A DNA stretch of 64,000 bases from Phorcus lineatus (GCA_921293015.1 OV121092.1:44725064-44789063); one strand, 5' to 3'. Positions 24,325 to 36,066 are shown, counted from the stretch's first letter. Numbers and translations: made by a program. The notes: a model not told the origin generated them from the sequence alone.

Positions 24325-25147
24325 CATCCTGTCTCAGGGTAAGACGTATAGCTGACGCTCCACTCTTCCTACTCTGGGTGGGGTGTAATCCCAAACAAAA
24401 ACTTCGCGCCGCAACCCATGATTCAGCCAATCAAATACTTTTATCGCGATGGTGTGCGATAAAATTTCAGCCAACCAAAGAGAGCCTCTCGCACAGGAGT
24501 TGGCTTTCACTCTTACGCTAAGTGGTGACGTCCATAGATAAACAAACTGGAATCGAAAGATCTTTAACCGATCGACCATGGTGATAATGTCCCGAGTCCA
24601 ATTTTGCGATTCTGGTTAGTTAACAACAAATCATACATCCAGTTTTAAGAGATCGGTTTGAATTTCCACAACTTAACTCAATACCTTATCGTGGTGGTTT
24701 GAGTGGTCCAAAGACCCCTAGAGCTATGCCAGCAGGAGCTTACATGCTCCTTGCAGAGGCACCCAAGCTTGTAGGTCTTCGGGTAGAAGTAAGATCAAAT
24801 TTTAATCTTTAAAACCTGTTGTCTATCTCTGACAATGCCTTTCATTCCGTCTTTACCCTCATCCTTTCGATCCTCTTTTGGATGCTTGTCATCCACGTGT
24901 TTAATAACTGAAATATTATTCAAAACACGTTAAATTCAAACTCACTCACTCACTCACTCGGTTTGAATTTGAAGGGATGGGCGCTGCTATATTAAATTGC
25001 TGACTCGCCTTTTAAAGCGCAGTCATTGGTTGAATATGTTTTAGAAAGTTTTAGGGAAAAGGACACGGCGCGAAGGTTTTGTTGGGATTAACACCCAGGG
25101 TAAGAAGAGTGGAGCGTCAGCTATACGTCTTACCCAGAGACGGGATG
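24325..25147. mobile_element. Non-autonomous Mutator-like element, 823 bp, long TIRs, 9-bp target duplication
   Basis: Inverted termini of about 85 bp begin CATCCTGTCTCAGGGTAAGA at the left and match the right end in reverse. Identical 9-mers cttcttatg flank the element at 24316-24324 and 25148-25156. Long TIRs plus a 9-bp duplication are the Mutator signature. There is no transposase inside. A family-2 SINE is nested at 24666-24958. Confidence 0.88.
24666..24958 (+). mobile_element. SINE-like family 2, nested, 12-bp target duplication
   Basis: Flanked by identical 12-mers cggtttgaattt at 24654-24665 and 24959-24970. The right end is a (CACT)n tail. The body (accttatcgtggtggtttga, gagctatgcc, cctgttgtctatc) recurs inverted at 47551-47840 and in part at 59139-59307. 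No clear A or B box was seen, so the pol III origin is unproven. Confidence 0.85.
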
Positions 25148-25156
25148 CTTCTTATG

Positions 25157-28100
25157 AATCAGAAAGGGAAGTAAATCAAAATCTTATTTATCTTATCTTT
25201 AGACACAATGGAGGATAATGGGATTTTGAAATGTAGGGCTTCCTCCATTGGGTTTACCCTTGTAAAATTCAGTTTGAGGTGGCCATTGCATTTAAAAGAA
25301 TCTGGATGTTTATTTTATATCTCGTGCTCCATGGGTAATTACTCAAGCCGGAAACGCTGAACTGGACCATAAGATGGTTTCCATCCAACAAGCTGCTAAA
25401 GGCGGGACTGCACTATATTTTAATTGGATCAGAAAACTTGCATAAGTTCAAACAAAAAGTTATCCTATCAAGTATACTTACCAGATCGGTATCTACAGTT
25501 TTAGTTCTCTATATAAAGAAGCACAAAACGCTTCTAATGTCCCATCTAGTATAACCAGGAGGAAGACTTTTAACCTGAACGCGTTTTAAGATTACAATAT
25601 ATTTCACAAACCATGTATTGAATGCAAATCAATTTAAATCGGGCATATAATTATATTTAAGGTAAAATCGCGCCCGGTCTAACCTGGGCTTTAAAATGAA
25701 CAACATCTACAAATCGATAACACTTACGATGAATTGCTCATACCAAAAAGTAGATTGATTTCATCAGCTTAAATTGAATTTGTTTAATGAAACTTGTTTA
25801 TTTTATTCATATGAGTTACATCGCTGCTTCTATTTCTAATCGTAGACCTATCCGTAGAGATATCGGTTAAAGTTTCGTAATTTGACGCCAGTTTCTTGTA
25901 ATTAAGGGTATTAATATTTGAACGAAATGATTCAACTTTTGAAAGTTGAGATAACGCCTAATTTATTATCCATGTGGCATTCTATTACAAGAAATATCTC
26001 AAGCGATTGCAGGCTATTTAACATGGAAATATCAAAGGGAAGACATACTTACACCAGCTGAAAACAATAACTGCAATAACCTACATGCGAATCAATTAGA
26101 AACTGATAAAGTTTGGACGATGCTTCCACTCAGACATAACTGGCCGGAGAAGACAAACGATACATTAAGAAAATACTTCATTCAGGTTTTCTTCCTAATC
26201 AATCAGTCTATTAAGTCGAAATTCAAACACAAAAAGTTTGAGCTACTCACGACTACACGGCAATTCCCATAGGAACAATCTATCCTTCATCGATTACCCC
26301 TTGACAGAAATATCCCAGTTTATAATCCGTGGAAAGGAGAAAAGCGATGGGCTCTCTAAACTCGAAACATCACATCTTGAAGAGCGAATCCTAACACTGC
26401 TGGCGACATGAGGCAAAAATCCATTGTGTTGTGGAGGGAAAGAACTCTCTCCCGCGATAACCGGAGGCTACTGAACACACGTGCTGAGCTCAAGCTGTTA
26501 GACTCCGCACACAGTGCCGTGGACTAACGGTATCGGGAATGTTTTTATGACTTGAATAAATAATCTAGTTATTTTAACCGGACATAACCGCACACGACGT
26601 GCTATTAATATCACGAATTTTCCTGGATTAACTGCATCTTATTTCATCGTGATTGCCTAATCTCCGCCATGATTTACACGAAATTCAGATTCATATTTCG
26701 AGTGTTATCATTATTATTCATACATCTATGGAGTATAAATTCTTGGGCTCTGGATTTATTATGGAAGACATTAAAACAGAAATACGGTCATAAATGCATA
26801 AAACGTTCATTTAAAAAAAAGATTATAAATACAAAATGCTTTGAAAAATGACATTATCACTGACATTCTCAATAGACATTCTCAATAGAATGTCAGTTAG
26901 TTGACAGAGATTCACTCCTGACAAGCCTCTTGAGAGGGGCTTTACAGAAAAGTCACTTAGAGATGCAGTTGTCCTTCTGCCAAACAAGATACAGACATTA
27001 TGATCTTCTCAAAGACCCTGTGGGTAGAGTCTTCAGGCAGATTACCTTGTTCCATCGGACCAACGGATAAAGTGGTAAGACATAAATCTGGTTCCGCATC
27101 GCTCACTGCTTATCTTGCAGGTGGATGATTAGAGGCGGCAGAAAGAATATCCTTTCTTTAGCAGTAAACGGACATGACATCTTTGTTTGACCTTTTCTTG
27201 CGGCACAAAGAATACAATAACACACCCTGATATCATTTTTGTGTCAAAATATGTACTTACATTGATTTGAATACCTAAATGTATATTTTGAAATGCGTAA
27301 ATACACACATAATTTGAAATTTATCGCAATACCTAAATGTGCCTTTTTTAGAAATCTCGAAATGTGCACATATTCTGAAATGTGTAACAAATGTATATGT
27401 AAATGAAGAAATGTTAACTTCTCAAAACAATATTTTGTAAGAAATTGTGTTAATGTTTCCTAAAAGATAGAGTATATGAATCTACTTATCAATGTTTCGA
27501 CAGGTGCTCGGAACGACCAATGACGTGGTTCAGGTATTTCTTTGGAATTATCTGATGATGGTTAATGTATTAGAGAAATACAGTTCATTTATAATTTTGA
27601 CCTGTTAAAAGAAATATACTGTTTTGAGTTAATAAGTTATTACGGAGACGTACATCTTTATACATGTAATGTTGGCCCATCCTAACCAAAGCATGGAGAG
27701 TGTGCTGCTAACCCCAGATACTCCTTCCTCTTTAGGTTCATTTTGAGAAAGTAAATAAATTGCTATTTGACAGATTTTATAGATTTTATCACATTCTGTA
27801 ATTTTATAAAATTGTCGTCGATATTGCATTTTTCTCAGCTTCCTAATAAATAACCCTTAATATAGCTGTACAAAAAAAAATGCATGCATCAATACATGTC
27901 AGGATTTCTGTTTGTTTTGCATTGTATGTTTTGAGTATTATCTGGAATAAAGCAAAGCTTTGATATCCTAATTTAAATTTGATCCAGCAACTTTATACAG
28001 GAAAGGAAACCAGTTCACTGCTTGCTCCATGTGGGATTAATATTTAATTAGTGCAGGTAAGATAATTGGCTGGGAACCGTCCCAACGCTTCGTATGTTCC

Positions 28101-28350
28101 AGTTATTGTGGAATTACATTCATACATGTATTACTAAAAGGCACCAGTTGATATGCTTCATCAATGCGATAAATTCAGCCAATTCAAACGAGCCCTACCT
28201 TTGTTAATTAATTTTCAGCAAAACAAAAGTACTAAACGACATTCCATTGTTATTCAACGGTTGAAAACGTGTCGGTGGGCGCCGCCATGTTGTTTCTAGC
28301 CTAGACTTTGCTTTCAAATGACTTTTGTCTTTCTCGATGTGATAACCATA
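25157..28350. other. Interval without recognised genes; possible receptor 5' exon near 26.4 kb
   Basis: On the minus strand near 26540-26360 there is a relatively GC-rich stretch with an ATG at 26424 in good context (acaacacaATGG) opening MDFCLMSPAVLGFALQD. Weak donors (gtgtta, gtgatg) follow in phase 0, which would fit the receptor exon at 19385, but this is speculative. Short direct copies of gacattctcaatag occur near 26855-26890. Confidence 0.2.
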
Positions 28351-28439
28351 TATAAGTGCATGTGTAATGTATGTGGTATCAGCTATCATATAAACTGCTC
28401 ACCCCTTAATATTGGCCTCATACCGTAAGAGGGCAACTA

Positions 28440-28588
28440 GAGCAGTCAAGGCAGTCCAAGGGAGACAACTCTTTTGCTGAGAGCACATGAACAGCGTAAT
28501 AACAGGCCTCACTGTATATAAACCCAACTGAGCATGGAATAAACCACTGAAGCCAATCTGTTGTCTTCCATGGCGCCACAAAATATTG
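28440..28588 (+). mobile_element. Possible LTR end plus primer-binding site
   Basis: In order: TATATAAA at 28515-28522, AATAAA at 28538-28543, then ...tcttcca followed by TGGCGCCAC at 28571. A TATA box, nearby polyadenylation signal, CA terminus and TGGCGCC-type primer site are the expected layout of a 5' LTR and leader of a retrotransposon. The left limit is unclear, no second LTR is seen and no gag follows. Confidence 0.4.
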
Positions 28589-28599
28589 GCTGCTTGTAT

Positions 28600-31440
28600 G
28601 GAACCTGGAGATCTCATGATAACGAGGAACAGCGTATTTGTATTCCAAGTATTAAATAGCTATATTTATAATAAATATTTCTGAGTGCACATTATACCGT
28701 ACTTTAGTCTAGAACTCCTTTTTCTCCTCCTCCCCCCACAACAGTTTCCTAATGGCCTGTGGCCCGCAATCTCAATTTCCGTATCAGTGGTTATCGCTAT
28801 TTGCATTTTGGATCATCTCCAATCGGCTTGTTCCCACAGTCTGATCGCTGTCTTGGCTCTCGATTCCATTGGGAGTTGTGATATTTTGATCTACTGAGGT
28901 GATCAATTGTATGACTCAAGCCAACTCCCTATTTCCATATAAAGGACGTATATGTATGACGATAAAAACAAAGAACTAACGTGAATAGGGAATGTTACAC
29001 CAATGAACGTAATGGGGAGAAAAGAGCCTACTAAATGTTTAAAGCCAATTGGATTCTCCATGCAGGCTTTCTGTGAAAAACGCGAGGTTAGTTTCATCGT
29101 GTGAAATATCAAACAAATTGTTTACTTTTTATATTGTATTGGTAACGTACACGAAGGTAAATAGTATGAAACTAAACCACACTGTTTAACACTAACCCAA
29201 TTTTATACATTTTACTGAGCATGAATTTCTAAAATTATGTTTGACAAATTGTCTTTTGTCGCTCACAAGAGATTGTGCATAAAAGATACAATTTTTTTTA
29301 TCATGGTACTGTTAAACATTTGAATAACATTGTTCAACAAAAGTATGTACTTTTGATAAATGTATACCATTGGTAAGTTTTCAAACATTCGTCAAAAAGA
29401 ACAACATAATTATCACTTGAACGTCCAGATCCGTCAATCAGATTTCGATTCCAAATTTGTTTTCGATGTGGATTCTATTTCTTTGACTGTTAGGTTCGAC
29501 GTTCATTTTAATTGATGTAAGGAGTTTTAAACAGGCATGATAGAGTAAGTCAACAATGACTGACAATGACCGAATCTAGTTTCCCGACCGACACAGTGAA
29601 ATTGAAATTGAATTGAAAACGTGGATTTGATGTTCGTAAACAAATATTCAGGAACTTGGGTCCTCTCAAAGAACAGTTACTTTTGTAAGTTATGCACAGA
29701 AAGATTGAAATATTCTTGGTTTAAACATATATTGTTTATGGTTTGTGTGTGCTTAAGGGTTGTGAACTAACCTTGCTGGCTGGCCGTAAACAAGTGTTTG
29801 AATATCATCCTTTATTTGTAATAATATATACACAATATGTATGTCAAGGAACATAATATTTCATGTTTGTTATCTAACCTAATCGCTGTGTAATAAAAAA
29901 ATATCTTATTCTCGTGAGCGTGAATTTCCAAGAATGGATTGTGCCAAATAATTTATTCTTGTTACCACTAGCATGAATATATCAATTCAAAGAGGTTTGA
30001 TATATAGGTTTTTTTTCAGTGAAATGCTCTGAATATAACCATTTCCTTCAGGAATGTATTTTATCATTTATGAAAATGATCTTCCTAAACATTCATGTTC
30101 GCCAGAAGTGAATATCAAAATGAATTTGAGTATTATGTCTGGGGTGTAATAACCCGACGTGCTGAAGTGTTTTAAACTTTCCATTAAATTTGATAAAAAT
30201 AAGATTTAAAATTTGTATATGTTATTATAAAGTACATAAAACTATTGACGATTGGTCAGTTATACCTGATCTTACTCCGTACCTGCAACGTCCTTTCTAT
30301 ACATTACAAATAATATCAAATCATGAAGGTCACGTGACTAACGTATAGTGTATTATATATGTATATATAAGTATACAAAGCGTAACAGTAACCATCAGCA
30401 CTACGTGACCGTTCTACGTCTGATACGTAGCACTCCCTTCTGTGAATGAACCTTTGAATCACTTTTTGTCATATGAATGAGTTCTCAATTATTGATCTTT
30501 TAATGTTGTTGTTTCAGATTTGTGTACCGTTAAGTCACGTAGCTGGCAGATGTTTCACTATCCTTAAGTATACAGGCCTACGTGACCTTTCGTATGTTTT
30601 TTTTACTGAACCCGTTGTTTTTTCTGAACTTTGATGTACTCTTAAGGTGTATAATGATTAAAAAATATGTTAAGAGGAGACTGCATGATTATAAGTAGAG
30701 ATTTTTTCAGGAGATGGAAAGCAATGTTAAAAAAATATCTGATATGCAATTTATTTATTTCCAAAGATAAAAAAGTGAAATGTAAATTCGTGTCGTTAGC
30801 TGGTGATTAATCATGTTCTTCTTCTTATCGAAACGTCTCTTTCAATTAAATTATCTAATCACGGCCGATCATAACCAAAAGATGCATTCTGAAAACACAA
30901 TTCATAAATTGATGTCACGAGTAATCAATTGCCCTTTTATCTAGCAAAATCTTCGTCAAATATTTAGTTAAACCTGTCTCGTGACATAGACATTTTATAA
31001 TTATTTAATGAGCAGGTGCTCAAACCTTTGAAAATGTAAATAGTAATGGAAATTTCAATAGTGAAATTGGACATGTATCGATTCATATAAACTCCGTGAA
31101 ATAACGAGAGAATCAACCAAGTGAAATAAAAATTTCATTTTCAGACGTCATATTTGACATTGAGCACACACTTGCCATATAAGGCTCGCGAGGCAATGAG
31201 GAGGTTCCTTGCGTCAAACCATTTCATTGGTCATCTTATAAACAAACGTACTGGCTTTTCATTGGTTAACACAAGAATGTGGAAATATCGATGCGTTTGT
31301 TTTTTGAATTTCGCCAAAGATGTAAAGATAATGAAATTCAAAATTGGCATTCCAGGGTAACATAGTCATCTTTTCTTAAATACTATGGATCAATCATGTC
31401 TGCCCTGGAACCAGAGAAATACATCTTAAAACTTAATCCC
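28600..31440. other. Interval without recognised genes
   Basis: AT-rich sequence with only short unrecognised open frames on both strands. No element borders identified. Confidence 0.5.
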
Positions 31441-31469
31441 AATAAAGATCTTATATGAATTTTATGCAA

Positions 31470-31850
31470 ATTTCGATGTCAAAGCCATAAGTTGAACATT
31501 CAACAACAACGATATAGATTTAATGTTGATATACATAGCGATACACTTATTTGTAACAAATGTGATTTTAATGTTCAACAAGATGAATTTAATGTTCTAC
31601 TTGTGTATCCCTTTTATTCTTTGCAAAGAAAATTGTATATTCCCAGCTATTATCATACTTTTCCATCAGAATTTTAGCAACATTAAATATAAATGTAATT
31701 AGATCGGTTGCGATATTTCTTAAACGTAACCTGCCTGTGTAAAAAAAAGCTTTTATAATCATTTGTTAACCTGTCCGTCCGCAAACTATATGTATTATTT
31801 CAAATGATTGTACTCTTGGCCATGTGGCCTCAAATACTGAATAAACTTCT
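31470..31850 (+). pseudogene. LINE ORF2 C-terminal fragment and 3' end
   Basis: The frame reads TLICNKCDFNVQQDEFNVLL then VYPFYS...RKLYIPSYYHTF. This corresponds to the C-terminal CxxC...DEFH.LL.CP.Y region of non-LTR retrotransposon reverse transcriptases, with the DEFH histidine replaced by Asn. A stop follows at about 31675 and a 3' tail with ggccatgtggcctcaaatac ends near 31850. A dead 5'-truncated copy. Confidence 0.65.
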
Positions 31851-31859
31851 TATTCTTCT

Positions 31860-32958
31860 TCTTCACACGATGAGATGTACATGATATACAACGAGACTTG
31901 TCAGATGTTCAATTTATGCGACATTTCTTTGGTGATTATATGGCACTCGCGTTCGGAAACATTGATGGTAGTAACATGGTTCTGTTTATTGCCTGCATGC
32001 ATGTGATTTCATAGACAGCTCTCTGGAATTAACAATACTTTGCAGTGCAAGCAACTAATAGTAAGTAATAATAATTTGAAACATAGGTATGTGAAAGCTC
32101 CAATATTGTGTTTAATATTCCAGCCAGATACATCCTCTCTCCACGATGAAATTTATACAAACGGGAAAAATAAAATATTTGAGTCGATATGGCATGTACA
32201 GTGTGTAGATTGGTAAAGATAACACAGATTGCATCAAAGGTGCAAAATATATTTCAACGAGTTTCCTTGCTTTTATTCAAATTAAACATAAAAGTGTTAA
32301 ATAAATCAGAACTTGGATAGGTTATATATCAATTATGCCTAAGAGATTGTGGGTATCGTTTATTTTCTAAGATGTAGCAAGGTGCGACTGTGTTTAAACA
32401 GCAAGCTTCCGGTTACAGCATACATTGTAATCGTGTTCAAATGCTTAATACTGTGAAACTGCGACGTTTCTAAAAGTAAATTGTGTAATAAATAGATCAG
32501 TTTTTAACTGTGTGCTTATGATGGCTTGGGAAATTTCGAATCAATATCGGCCTTGTAGAAGAAACTTTCCATACTTTCAAAACCTTTCATTTTGGTAAGT
32601 CAATATTTAAAAAAAAACACTTGATGAAACTAAGTGCTTATTATTCTATAAAATTTAAATACATAGCAAGTAATTGCAAACACGTTATCAATTAAGATTC
32701 CTTTAAAACAAATAAAAGAGAAAATTAATAGCCATCATTTGAAATGTTGATCTTCACAAAAACAAACAAAAGTAAGATTGAAACGTCAGCCAAACAATTT
32801 AGCATTGAGAACCATATGCAAAAATAAGTAATATATCATGAACGCTTGTAGGTCACACCTCCATGTCAACCCTATTGTACTGGGGGGTCGGCAGAGCATC
32901 AAAGCATATGTTCTGGACGATAATGGCTGTGGACGAAAGTGGAAGCGTGATACGTTAA
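31860..32958. other. Interval without recognised genes
   Basis: AT-rich and apparently non-coding. Confidence 0.5.
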
Positions 32959-32959
32959 G

Positions 32960-33059
32960 GATAACATACAAGTAACCGTACATTCGTGAAAAAGAATGTA
33001 CGAGCCGCGAAGCGGCGAGGACATTGTTTTCACGAATGTACGGTTACGAGTATGTTATC
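32960..33059. repeat. Hairpin with 33-bp arms and GC-rich loop
   Basis: Arms 32960-32992 and 33027-33059 are inverted copies with only a two-base mismatch block; the inner 21 bp (gtaaccgtacattcgtgaaaa) are perfect. The 34-base loop holds a second perfect hairpin, GCCGCGAAGCGGC, at 33004-33016. The loop is far richer in G+C than the flanks. Confidence 0.95.
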
Positions 33060-33220
33060 TGACTTAAAATACAGCCTAGTTTAAAGTGTTTTTTGTATGA
33101 CCTGCTTTGGTTTATGATAATAACATTCGTATTTCATTGCATAATTATAACACAAAAAACGTTTTTCAATAAAACAAAATCCTTTAACAAAATTTGAGAT
33201 GGTCCCAACTGGTTCACCGG

Positions 33221-33382
33221 TCATTCTTAATGCACGTGCAACGTAACCATCTTGCCGGTACATTCTTAATGCACGTGCAACGTTACCATTTCGCCAGTAC
33301 ATTCTTAATGCACGTGCAATGTATCCATCTAGCTAGTAATTCTTAATGCACGTGAAACGTTACAAGCTTAATTCACGTGCAA
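33221..33382 (+). promoter_or_regulatory. Five CACGTG palindromes in a 39-bp tandem array
   Basis: Tandem units carry cattcttaatgcacgtgcaa. CACGTG sits at 33233, 33272, 33311, 33349 and 33374, so spacing is 39, 39, 38 and 25 bp. CACGTG is the core E-box of bHLH factors and contains the ACGTG of hypoxia elements. The array ends 34 bp before a TATA box. Confidence 0.75.
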
Positions 33383-33415
33383 GACGTTTGAAACCGCAAT
33401 CAGCTTGGGATTTGG

Positions 33416-33424
33416 TATAAAAGG
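33416..33424 (+). promoter_or_regulatory. TATA box
   Basis: TATAAAAGG, a near-consensus TATA box, follows the CACGTG array and lies 29 bp before the ATG at 33453. Confidence 0.6.
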
Positions 33425-33452
33425 AAGGTGGTCTTAATTCAACTTAGACATT

Positions 33453-33626
33453 ATGTATGGCAATTTTGTTGTTGAGTGGGAAGACATGGCCGAGTATCCA
33501 CACTTCGAAGACATTTCTTCAGAGGATGATGTTGTGATATCAAATAATGAAACCAGTTCCCTTCCGGGGACCATCTCAAAATTATTATTGCTCAATTGTC
33601 CACATAGAAGCAGTAGATTCTTGTAG
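33453..33626 (+). CDS. Short acidic open frame behind a TATA box (57 aa)
   Basis: The frame opens MYGNFVVEWEDMAEYPHFED and continues ISSEDDVVISNNETSS before a hydrophobic LLLL stretch and TAG. The N-terminal two thirds is strongly acidic. A second Met (aagacATGG) is at 33486. Acidic N-termini of this kind occur in some DNA-transposon proteins, and the hairpin and subterminal repeats upstream would suit a transposon end, but no match to a family is claimed. It may be a first exon or a truncated gene. If the TATA box is used, the leader is only a few bases long. Confidence 0.35.
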   Translation: MYGNFVVEWEDMAEYPHFEDISSEDDVVISNNETSSLPGTISKLLLLNCPHRSSRFL

Positions 33627-34429
33627 GATAATGTACGATTGAAACAATACAATGACGTCACTGCTGTATTTTAATAAGGAGAAAGAAAGGAGATTTAAGT
33701 GAGTGAGTGAGTTTGGTTTTAAGAATATGTTGTCAACAATCCTTCACCACTTTAACACTCTCAAGAGAATGTAGACAGTTCAGGGAGAAAATAATAGAAA
33801 GAAGGAAAGAAAAGATAGAAAGAAAGGCATAGTAAGAGAGGAACGAATGTATGATAGAAACTGTTATGCGTCAAGGAACTAAACGTGATTACATTTATTT
33901 TTGTATGAGTGTCGTAATTGAATAACCAAACAACTAAACGTGATAACACTTATTAACTGTCGAAAACTGATGGAAAATGAGAAACGAAACCTAATGTGTA
34001 AAACCCCGAGATAATATTTACATATTTGTCAATTATCTACAACAAAAGAAGAAGTACTATCAGATTACAATGGACTATCTAAGATTCTATAACAAACTAC
34101 ATTGAAAATTTGTATCCTTTGCAGTTGCCGCCAACAGAGCTATCTAATCAAAATGTTGGGGGAAAACTATCTAAATCTAACGAGAATCTGACACGTCCTT
34201 ACAACATAGACGCTAAAGTCAGAATGCCGCTGTAGGCCTGAAATCTATCACTGCCGAGACGCACGTGGCCGAAGTTCTCGTGCAGCGGTCGCAACTTGAA
34301 GACAATTTCAAAGTTGCGTTTGGGCGATCTGTTACTGATACAGAAACGATGTTAATAATTGGAATTTAGGTTTTATAATGCTAATACATTGTTTTTGAGA
34401 GTTCCTTCAAACCAGCATATATGTCTGAC

Positions 34430-34835
34430 AGGCAATTTTAATGCTTGAACAAGGAATCTACCGGACTATGTTATCATCGATGAATTCTTCTATGAACATG
34501 ACAAAATGAACGACAATGTGTTGTTCTAAAACGTGGAAGGATTGTTAAAATACAACATCAGCAAGGACAGTAAAAGCATTGCCACAACTGTGAAAACTTA
34601 TGGTTGGAAGTGTGCAGAAACACTGGTGTATATATTGCTAATGTTAGACTTGGACTTGATACTGATATTGCTCATCTTACTTGTAAGAGTACCGGTGTTG
34701 TGGATTACTGTATTGTCTTAACTAACGTGTTGTCAAATATATTGAACTTTGAAGTGTGTGACTCTGACAGAACAATGTCAGATATACATTGTGGTGTAAT
34801 AGGACGAGTCTGGCTACTACATGTTGTCATTAGGG
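34430..34835 (+). pseudogene. LINE endonuclease-domain fragment
   Basis: The frame VCRNTGVYIANVRLGLDTDI then CKSTGVVDYCIV...FEVCDSDRTMSDIHC matches the C-terminal half of the apurinic-type endonuclease of non-LTR elements, including the terminal SD.H motif. Upstream, around 34440-34590, LPDYVIIDEFF and KTYGWK look like the preceding part, with at least one stop and one frameshift. No reverse transcriptase follows. Confidence 0.65.
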
Positions 34836-35362
34836 ACTTTGCGTTGTGTATTTTTTTTAGGGTGATGTTATGGGACATAAGCGGCCAAACTCGTTCTATT
34901 AACCTAGGTTCTTTTCATACATAAGGTGGGATGGAAAACAGACAAAGATAATCAGATCAATAAGAAGTTTATTCCGGTAACAAAAATAAATTATGGTAAT
35001 ATATTATACAAAAGGTAAGGCTTCTCCCTCGTCAAAGTGTACAACTTTAATAAACTTCAGGGAAAAGGCAAAGAACTTCTAAAATATTACACTTTTTAGC
35101 AGTCCGAAAATGCTTAAATGTCACATCAGGTCAAATATAGCTCCTACCATAGCACTTATGTAAAGGTAAAACAAGTGCAAATATGTACAAACTCACTTTC
35201 TCCAAATAGCACTTAAAGTTGCATAAAAGCAATCGCAATAAGGTCTAAACACACAAAACTCTTAGACAAGGCGTTGCTAAACAACCAAGGTATGAAAGAT
35301 TTCAACTTATGTATACGTCACACAAGGGCTATCACACCAGGGCTATCGTTAAAAGCTCACAA

Positions 35363-35640
35363 TGACCTTGACCTTGCAGCAAACATGATTCACTACAATA
35401 CTGATACAACTGACCTTGACCTTGCAGTAAATAAACTCCACTGCAATATTATGAATACCACGGTTCACATCACATAAGATGATATCGTGAGCTGATACAA
35501 CTGACTTTGACCTCGCAGTAAATACACTTCACTGCAAATATTAATTATATCACGGTTCACATCACACAAGATGCTACCGTGAGCTTATACAACTGACCTT
35601 GACCTCGCAGTTAAAAAAAACTTCACTGCAAATATTAAAT
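35363..35640. repeat. 91-bp tandem repeat carrying TGACCTTGACC sites
   Basis: Units begin at about 35411, 35502 and 35594 (91 and 92 bp apart) with a partial unit at 35363. Each opens with TGACCTTGACCT or TGACTTTGACCT, continues cgcagtaaatacacttcact and caaatatt, and the full units include cacggttcacatcacac. The complement of the opening, AGGTCAAGGTCA, is two nuclear-receptor half-sites with no spacer. Confidence 0.88.
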
Positions 35641-35807
35641 TAACCTTATTTCTTATAACTCGAACTATTATCCTAACTCCTACTCTAACCTACTTATTCC
35701 TAACACTAATCTTTCTCTGTATGATTAAAAGGTGCATAGACCCAGAATGCTGGCGAGAATGAATCTATCCACCCCGTCTAACCTTACCTATTTTACTATT
35801 AAATTAC

Positions 35808-35813
35808 TTTATT
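35808..35813 (-). terminator. Candidate polyadenylation signal
   Basis: AATAAA on the minus strand, about 415 bases after the stop of the open frame ending at 36228. It is the first clear signal downstream of that frame. Confidence 0.35.
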
Positions 35814-35833
35814 AATACATCGCTAGAAATTGC

Positions 35834-35946
35834 GACTTCGTTCTGATACAGAACGTGGGGTAACTAAATTGAATTAGAGAAACGGCCTGGTTCTGATAAA
35901 GAACACAGCGGTGCGAGAGAGCTCTCACCTCCAATCAGATACTGAT
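35834..35946. repeat. Three short hairpins with a shared TATC/GATA loop core
   Basis: GTTCTGATACAGAAC at 35840-35854, GTTCTGATAAAGAAC at 35890-35904 and ATCAGATACTGAT at 35934-35946 are each self-complementary. Spacing is about 50 and 44 bp. On the minus strand they fall in the 3' region of the LTR-associated frame. Confidence 0.75.
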
Positions 35947-35989
35947 CGCAGACTCTAATGACTAACTTCTTCTTCTTCTTCTGTTCAGA

Positions 35990-36066
35990 GTTTAACGAGC
36001 GCTTTCCAGCGAAAGCTGATTTCACGCTCGGCTACCCAAAAAAAAAAAAGCCGGGGTAGCGAGTAA
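35990..36066. repeat. Structured segment with A12 loop hairpin
   Basis: The arms gctaccc and gggtagc enclose a run of twelve A plus gccg (about 36031-36061). Just left, CGAGCG and its complement enclose a second hairpin with GCTTTC/GAAAGC arms. Together they make a potentially folded RNA segment on the minus strand, downstream of the stop at 36228. Confidence 0.6.

Noticed and set aside
27540..27560. Hammerhead ribozyme core (ctgatga)
   Set aside because: No matching GAAA core or helix partner within 100 bases here or at 38621 and 44382.
33081..33302. Minus-strand frame with repeated RALRM peptides
   Set aside because: Translation of the CACGTG tandem array; no start context or family match.
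35363..35640. CRISPR-like repeat array
   Set aside because: Units are directly adjacent 91-bp tandem copies with no unique spacers, in a eukaryotic genome.
35834..35946. Histone-type 3' stem-loop
   Set aside because: Loop is five rather than four bases, the stem is not GGYYYU, and no histone gene is nearby.
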